In this document: piece after piece, positions 38,066 to 43,345 of the stretch
Layout: every line of letters starts with the position of its first letter
How positions within the stretch are numbered: the stretch's first letter is position 1
Source of the DNA: Shackletoniella antarctica
Lineage (GTDB): Bacteria > Cyanobacteriota > Cyanobacteriia > Phormidesmidales > Phormidesmidaceae
NCBI GenBank assembly: GCA_003241845.1
Contig: QBMN01000009.1
Coordinates: forward strand, 1-43,345
DNA length: 43,345 bases
Reading direction: 5' to 3'
Translations under genes and position numbers: made by a program
The notes under the pieces: model-generated
What the model was told of the DNA's origin: nothing
Database searches by the model: none
The model's input: only the letters and a program-made list of their open reading frames with translations

Positions 38066-39004
38066 GTGTTTTTTAGCGTCGTCACCCCCACTTATAACCG
38101 CCAGCCCATTCTCGAAAAGTGTCTGCGCGCCCTAGAGCAGCAGGTCTTTGACCCTGGGTTGATCACGGGCTACGAGCTGGTGGTGGTCGACGATGGCTCC
38201 ACCGACGGCACCCAGGATTGGCTGCGGCAAAACGCCGCCGAGTTTCCCCACGTGCGGCTGGTGGAGCGCCACCACGAAGGTGCCTCTGCCGCCCGCAACT
38301 ACGGGGTACAGGTGGCCCAGGGCGACACCATCGCCTTTGTCGATAGCGATGTGATCATGCCCCCCGGCTCTGTGCAGGCCCATGCCCATGCCCTAGCCGC
38401 TGCCTACCAGCGCCTGGGGGATGATCGGGTATTTACCGCTGGTCGTCTGGTCAACACCAGCAACTTTGACCAGCCCATGGAAGAACCCGCTAGGGTGACC
38501 GACTTTTCTAACGCGTTTTTTGATACGGCCAATTTGGCGATCGCCCGCCACTGGCTGCTGACCGCTGGCCTGTTTGACACCGAATTTAGCCAGTACGGCT
38601 GGGAAGACCTGGAGCTTGGAGTGCGCCTCAAAAACCTGGGCGTCACCATGGTCAAGGTGCCTGAAGCCATCGGCTACCACTACCACCCCCCCTTTGCCCT
38701 CGACCAAATCCCTAAAATGATCGATCAAGAAATTCAGCGGGGCCGCATGGGGGCGATTTTCTACAAAAAGCATCCCACCCGCGAAGTGCGGATGATGATC
38801 CAAATGACCCCGCTGCACCAGGTGCTGTGGGGCTTGCTCACCGCTGGCGGGCGACTCAACGAAAAGACCATGGCACCGCTGCTGCGCTGGCTGATCGACC
38901 AGGGCAAACCGTCCCTAGCGCTGGAGCTAGCCCGCATATTTTTAAACTGGTACACCGTTCAAGGCGTCTATGCCGCCTACAGCGAGCTGCAACAAGAGAC
39001 GTGA
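38066..39004 (+). CDS. Glycosyltransferase family 2
   Basis: FSVVTPTYNRQPILEKCLRALEQQ, VVDDGSTDGT, AFVDSDVIMPPGS, YGWEDLELGVRLK. Confidence 0.92.
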   Translation: MFFSVVTPTYNRQPILEKCLRALEQQVFDPGLITGYELVVVDDGSTDGTQDWLRQNAAEFPHVRLVERHHEGASAARNYGVQVAQGDTIAFVDSDVIMPPGSVQAHAHALAAAYQRLGDDRVFTAGRLVNTSNFDQPMEEPARVTDFSNAFFDTANLAIARHWLLTAGLFDTEFSQYGWEDLELGVRLKNLGVTMVKVPEAIGYHYHPPFALDQIPKMIDQEIQRGRMGAIFYKKHPTREVRMMIQMTPLHQVLWGLLTAGGRLNEKTMAPLLRWLIDQGKPSLALELARIFLNWYTVQGVYAAYSELQQET

Positions 39005-39037
39005 GGTTCAAGACTTTATCTTTAACCTCTCATTTCT

Positions 39038-39244
39038 CTACAGCAACCACATTTCGGCGGCGCTGGCGATCGCCATGGCCAACATACCCATCGCCGCGTA
39101 TTGCAGGACCGGGGGCCGCTGCTGACGGCGACGCTCTGCGGTCTTGATCGCGCCATAGATGTGAGGCGCGCCTAGCAAAAAGAAGAACAGCTGAAGAATA
39201 TTGACCTTTTGGCGCTGTAGAGTCACAGAAGGTTGGGGGTTCAT
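39038..39244 (-). CDS. Small conserved hypothetical membrane protein
   Basis: MNPQPSVTLQRQKVNILQLFFFLLGAPHIYGAIKTAERRRQQRPPVLQYAAMGMLAMAIASAAEMWLL. Confidence 0.6.
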   Translation of the reverse strand: MNPQPSVTLQRQKVNILQLFFFLLGAPHIYGAIKTAERRRQQRPPVLQYAAMGMLAMAIASAAEMWLL

Positions 39245-39296
39245 CGGCAATACTCCATTAGAAACCTTGGGCGATCGCGACCTTGTCGGCACAATG

Positions 39297-39324
39297 TAAC
39301 ACAACATTAAGAGATGTTGTGTTA
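39297..39324. promoter_or_regulatory. Perfect 11-bp-arm palindrome, candidate operator
   Basis: TAACACAACAT-taagag-ATGTTGTGTTA, 53 bp upstream of the 39244 start. Confidence 0.4.
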
Positions 39325-39462
39325 AGGCACGCTGTGATCGTGGATGATATCTTGTCGCCAGCGGCTGCTCCCGGACGATGGCCCTGGCGGCGGCAGTCCC
39401 TCGGCTGATGGCGCTGGCTCATGGCAATCGCTGCTGTTGATCAATAGGAGCGTATTACTAGG

Positions 39463-40107
39463 ATGAAGCCTATGCAAGTTGTATCGGTCAATGTCGCTGC
39501 CCCAGAGCCCATCACCATTGGGTCTCGAGTGGCCACTACGGGCATCTTCAAACAGCCCGCTTTGGGCCTAGTTGCCATCGGCCCCGAGGGTCTTGCCGGA
39601 GACACTATTTCTGATCGGGTTCACCATGGCGGAGTCGATCAGGCGGTCTATCTCTACAGCGCCGACAGCTATGCCTGGTGGGCCAGCCAGCTACAGCGTC
39701 AGGTGCCCTACGGCACCTTCGGTGAAAACCTGACTGTCTCTAGCTTTGGCGAGGGGCCTTTGAGAATCGGCGATCGCCTCCAGTTCAACACTGTCCTGCT
39801 AGAAATCACATTTCCCCGCATTCCCTGCGCCACGCTGGCCGCCAGGGTAGGCGATAGAGATTTTGTCACGCAATTTATTCAGGCCCGGCGGCCAGGGGCC
39901 TACGCCAGAGTGATCGCCAGCGGTGAGGTTGAGGCTGGCGAGGCCGTGACGCTGCTGCCCGCCCCGAGCGCCTTTCCCACGGTTATCGACCTCTATGACC
40001 TCTGGCATGCCCGAGAGCGCAACCTCGATCTGCTGCGCCAGGCCCTAGATGCGCCGCTCTCCGAACGAGGGAGAGCTACCTTTGAGACTTGGCTGGGCCA
40101 GGCCTAA
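39463..40107 (+). CDS. MOSC domain protein (YiiM-like)
   Basis: GLAGDTISDRVHHGGVDQAVYLYSADSYAWW, YGTFGENLTVSSF, IGDRLQF. Confidence 0.92.
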   Translation: MKPMQVVSVNVAAPEPITIGSRVATTGIFKQPALGLVAIGPEGLAGDTISDRVHHGGVDQAVYLYSADSYAWWASQLQRQVPYGTFGENLTVSSFGEGPLRIGDRLQFNTVLLEITFPRIPCATLAARVGDRDFVTQFIQARRPGAYARVIASGEVEAGEAVTLLPAPSAFPTVIDLYDLWHARERNLDLLRQALDAPLSERGRATFETWLGQA

Positions 40108-40123
40108 CTAGGCAGGCTTAGGA

Positions 40124-40182
40124 GGTCTCCAGGGGAAAAAATACCACCAGGTAGGGGCGCAGAGCCTGCGTCCTTAGGAGGC
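40124..40182. repeat. Interspersed repeat copy 1 (GGTCTCCAGGGGAAAAAATACCACCAGGTAGGGGCGCAGAGCCTGCGTCCTTAGGAGGC)
   Basis: Further copies at 41488-41533 and 41550-41607. Confidence 0.9.
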
Positions 40183-40278
40183 AGCAAAGTCCTTGGGTAT
40201 TTTCGTTGCCAGAATTATCCTTAGTTCTCGTCTAGAGATTTCCTGAGCTAGCTGGCCAGCGCTTTGTGGGACACCGCC

Positions 40279-40325
40279 GTTACCAAGGGCACCACCGTTA
40301 CTAAGGGCACCACCGTTACCAAAGG
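40279..40325. repeat. 18-bp tandem repeat GTTACCAAGGGCACCACC, about 2.6 copies
   Basis: Units at 40279, 40297 and 40315 (partial). Confidence 0.8.
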
Positions 40326-41311
40326 TCGTTCATGGGTTCATTTCCCAGGGGTGACGGCCCGTCTCCCGGCTTAAGCCAAGCCTTCTTTACCAGGTTAGCC
40401 AGGGCTTGCCCCACCCACTGGTTGCCCTCGGCGCTGAGGTGAATGTGGTCGAAGTACAGCCGCTCATAGCTGGTCTGCTGCATCAGGGGCAAAAAATCTA
40501 GGTATGGAATGCCCTGGGCGCTGGCGAAATCTGTCAGGCGCGGGCGGGCAACCAGCTCATAGTCGCGAGGGCCGTCGGCGTCTAGCTCTCGCCGCAGGGG
40601 GGTCATGGCCATGATCAGATGCCCGCCCGCGGCAAGGACGGTTTGGTGCAGCTGGCGCAGCGCTTCTAGGTTGACCCCAACTCGATCGCCCGGCTGATCT
40701 TGCAGAGTCTGTAGCTCGGCCCTGGGGATATATTTTCGGTAGCGCCAGGCCGCTTCCCCCAGGGCCAGGAGCGGGCGACGGGTGGGGTAGCCAGGGTTGC
40801 GGTCTAGCTCGTAGCTGTTGGGGGCGATCGCAAACAGGTCGTCGGTGTTGAGCACCAGCAGCACGATCTGGGCCTCAAAGGTGCCAAACCGCAGCACATA
40901 GCCCAGCTCGTTGCGCGGCCCCCAGGAGTTGGCCGAGGCATTGAGCACCTCTACCGACTCAACGCCAGACAAATTTAGCCCGGCTAACCCCTGCTGCACC
41001 TCAAGCGACAGGAGCTTAGACTGGTCGGTCCACCAGCCACCGTTGACAATCGAGTCGCCCAGCATCAGCACCCGCAGGGTATCGGCGGGGCGGTGGGGCG
41101 AGATCGCTGGCCCCCGCATCGAGTATTGGTTGATCTCGATCTGGTTGCCCCGCCGCCGCAGGCGCTGGTTAGGGGCCAGACGATAGCCAGTGCGGGCGTC
41201 GGCCACGTAGAGGGGCGGGTTGCCCAGCCCGTACCGAGCGCGCAGAAACAGTTCTGCGATCGCCCCGGCCACCAGGCCGACCCCCAACCCCCAAAGCACT
41301 ATCCTCACCAC
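40316..41311 (-). CDS. SGNH/GDSL hydrolase family protein
   Basis: TLRVLMLGDSIVNGGWWTD (GDS), NASANSWGPRNELGY, YFDHIHLSAEGNQWVG (DxxH). Confidence 0.85.
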   Translation of the reverse strand: MVRIVLWGLGVGLVAGAIAELFLRARYGLGNPPLYVADARTGYRLAPNQRLRRRGNQIEINQYSMRGPAISPHRPADTLRVLMLGDSIVNGGWWTDQSKLLSLEVQQGLAGLNLSGVESVEVLNASANSWGPRNELGYVLRFGTFEAQIVLLVLNTDDLFAIAPNSYELDRNPGYPTRRPLLALGEAAWRYRKYIPRAELQTLQDQPGDRVGVNLEALRQLHQTVLAAGGHLIMAMTPLRRELDADGPRDYELVARPRLTDFASAQGIPYLDFLPLMQQTSYERLYFDHIHLSAEGNQWVGQALANLVKKAWLKPGDGPSPLGNEPMNDLW

Positions 41312-41471
41312 AATGTACCGCTGACCTCTAGAGAACTAGACCACAGAACCAAAAAACTGACCGCTGAGTCAAACGCCTGCCCAAACAGTACCCCAGGTAG
41401 GAGCAGGATGGCATCGATCAGTGTTTTTACCATTGGGTATAACTACGTTGGAGAGAGAGTTATTGCTTGGG

Positions 41472-41607
41472 CATAAGTATGTAGGCGATCTCCAGGAAAG
41501 AAAATACCACCAGGTAGGGGCGCAGAGCCTGCGTATAAGTATTTAGGTAGTCTCCAGGGAAGAAAATACCACCAGGTAGGGGCGCAGAGCCTGCGTCCTT
41601 AGGAGGC
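41472..41607. repeat. Two tandem copies (62-bp period) of the 40124-40182 repeat
   Basis: CATAAGTATGTAGGCGATCTCCAGG... and TATAAGTATTTAGGTAGTCTCCAGG..., both with AAAATACCACCAGGTAGGGGCGCAGAGCCTGCG. Confidence 0.9.
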
Positions 41608-41806
41608 TCCCTGGCAAGTAGACCTGGGTATGAGTTGGGTCGCCTTAGCGCCATAGCCGTCACAGGCGCACCCATAGTTGAGCTAGCTAGTCGACAGAGA
41701 GCGCTGTCTATTGCCTAGCTGAAGCACTGGCCAAAGCAATAGCAGATGCCGAAGGGTTGTTGCCTCTCGGGTGCAGACAGGGTTGCTTGCAGAATCGATA
41801 GTTTCG

Positions 41807-41830
41807 TGTTGTAGTATATGTACTACAACA
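41807..41830. promoter_or_regulatory. Perfect 10-bp-arm palindrome upstream of the ABC exporter gene, candidate operator
   Basis: TGTTGTAGTA-tatg-TACTACAACA, 24 bp before the ATG at 41855. Confidence 0.45.
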
Positions 41831-41854
41831 TTTTAACCGCAGGGCAGCATTGTC

Positions 41855-43345
41855 ATGGCTACCTTTCAAGACGTAATTCGCTACTACAGCCGCTATCGCC
41901 GGGCGGCGGTGCTGAGCATTGCTGCCAGCAGCATGTTTCAACTGATCGACCTGGCGGTGCCCTACTGCATTGGTCAAATTCTCAATGTGATCTCTGAGCA
42001 GCCCGTTGACCCCCTGAGCCAGGGGCTGGTTGATCGCTTAGCGGCGGGGGTGGGCTATCCGGCGGGGCCGGGGCTGGCGATCGCCTTCTTTCTGGCGATT
42101 ATCTTTGTGGCTACCGTAGTGCGCGCACCCATTCAGCCCTGGCTAGGCGACTGGTTTCACTGGGATATTGCCCTGCGCACCCGGCGCGACCACTCTAGGT
42201 CAGTGGTGCGCAAACTCTTGACCCTGCCCCTGGGCTTCTACGATGAAAACAACCCTGGCCGCATTGCCGGGCGGGTGGCGCGGGGGCTGTCAAACCACAC
42301 CTGGACTTACCCCGAAATTGCGGGTCAGCTGATTCCTAAGCTGATTCGCATCACCGGCATTGTTGTGCTGATTGCGTGGATTGACTGGCGCATTGCCCTG
42401 GTGTTTTTGGTGTCGTTCGTGGTGATTTTGGGCTTTAGCCTTAAAGACCTAATTCGGCTGAACAAAAAAGAGCAGGTGCTCGACAGCTACATCGAAAACA
42501 CCGAGAGCCGCACCTCGGAGATTGTCACCAACATCAAGACGGTGAAGGCCTTTGCCACCGAAGCCCAAGAGCTACAGCGGCAGAGCCAGCGCCTAGAGCG
42601 CGAGTTCACCGTAGTCGATCGCATCATCCACCGGGGCTATGTCATTCTCACCACCTGGCAAGATTTCATCATTCAGGGCTGTGTGTTTGGCATTTTGGTG
42701 CTAACGCTGCTGGCGACCCTGCGGGGGCAGATCTCGCTGGGGCACTTTATCACCGCCCTGACGGTGTCGAGCATGGCCTACTCAGAGCTAGAGCCGATTA
42801 GCAACCTGGCGGAAATTTTTGCCCGGCGCTACGCCTCAATGCTGCGGTTCCACGAGTTTATGGCCGAGCCGCTGGGTACCGACGCGGTGAATCTAACCGA
42901 TGCCCCCGAAAGCCTGCCCGCCTACCAGTTCACCGGCAAGGTGCACTTTGACCAGGTGAGCTTTGGCTACGATGCCGAAAAGCCGGTATTGCAGAATGTT
43001 GACCTGCTGATTGAGCCCTGTCAAACGGTGGCCCTGGTGGGGCGCTCTGGCTCGGGCAAGTCGACCCTGGTGAAGCTGCTGTTTCGCTATTTCGACCCCA
43101 GCAGTGGTCGCATTCTGATCGATGGCGAAGACATTCGTCGGCTAGATGTGACGGGCTACCGCCGCCGACTGGCGATCGTGCACCAGGAAGTGGATGTGTT
43201 TAACGGCACTCTGCTCGACAATCTGCGGTACGGCAACCCCGCCGCCACCCTAGAGCAGGTGAATGAAGCCTGCCGCATCGCTCGGGTGGACGAGTTTATT
43301 CACCGTTTGCCCAAGGGATACTACACCGTGGTGGGGGAACGGGGG
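41855..43345 (+). CDS. ABC transporter, fused permease/ATP-binding (MsbA/exporter type), truncated by window end
   Basis: Manual translation MATFQDVIRYYSRYRRAAVLSIAASSMFQLIDLAVPYCIGQ...; Walker A VGRSGSGKSTLVKLLFRYF; absent from the ORF track because no stop is in the window. Confidence 0.9.
   Translation, partial: MATFQDVIRYYSRYRRAAVLSIAASSMFQLIDLAVPYCIGQILNVISEQPVDPLSQGLVDRLAAGVGYPAGPGLAIAFFLAIIFVATVVRAPIQPWLGDWFHWDIALRTRRDHSRSVVRKLLTLPLGFYDENNPGRIAGRVARGLSNHTWTYPEIAGQLIPKLIRITGIVVLIAWIDWRIALVFLVSFVVILGFSLKDLIRLNKKEQVLDSYIENTESRTSEIVTNIKTVKAFATEAQELQRQSQRLEREFTVVDRIIHRGYVILTTWQDFIIQGCVFGILVLTLLATLRGQISLGHFITALTVSSMAYSELEPISNLAEIFARRYASMLRFHEFMAEPLGTDAVNLTDAPESLPAYQFTGKVHFDQVSFGYDAEKPVLQNVDLLIEPCQTVALVGRSGSGKSTLVKLLFRYFDPSSGRILIDGEDIRRLDVTGYRRRLAIVHQEVDVFNGTLLDNLRYGNPAATLEQVNEACRIARVDEFIHRLPKGYYTVVGERG

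Noticed and set aside
1-43345. tRNA or rRNA genes
   Set aside because: No cloverleaf or rRNA signature was recognised by eye; a tRNAscan-SE run would be needed to exclude them.

Overview
Cyanobacterial chromosomal window (frequent GCGATCGC/HIP1 octamers; lpxC-fabZ-lpxA-lpxB-Omp85-purC order). Left part: alcohol dehydrogenase-type fragment, Uma2 nuclease, IS66 remnant, a Ggt/maltose-type ABC uptake operon plus an Opu-type permease, ExbB/ExbD-like genes, the minus-strand outer-membrane/lipid A cluster, dapL, hisG, an MFS transporter and a GST. From about 25.0 to 34.06 kb there is a more AT-rich accessory island just upstream of a UPF0182 gene. It holds a type IC-like restriction-modification operon (hsdM-hsdS-X-hsdR). 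X is a RelA/SpoT-domain nucleotidyltransferase-like protein in the slot that the anticodon nuclease PrrC occupies in the E. coli EcoprrI locus. The island is punctuated by three attC-like recombination sites (about 25438-25538, 32266-32352, 33973-34058) in the same orientation as the genes, with no integron integrase visible; this suggests an integrase-less cassette array with an unusually large R-M cassette followed by a toxin-antitoxin cassette. Right part: UPF0182, lipoprotein, glycosyltransferase, MOSC, SGNH hydrolase and the start of an ABC exporter. All family calls come from reading motifs by eye; no database search was run.
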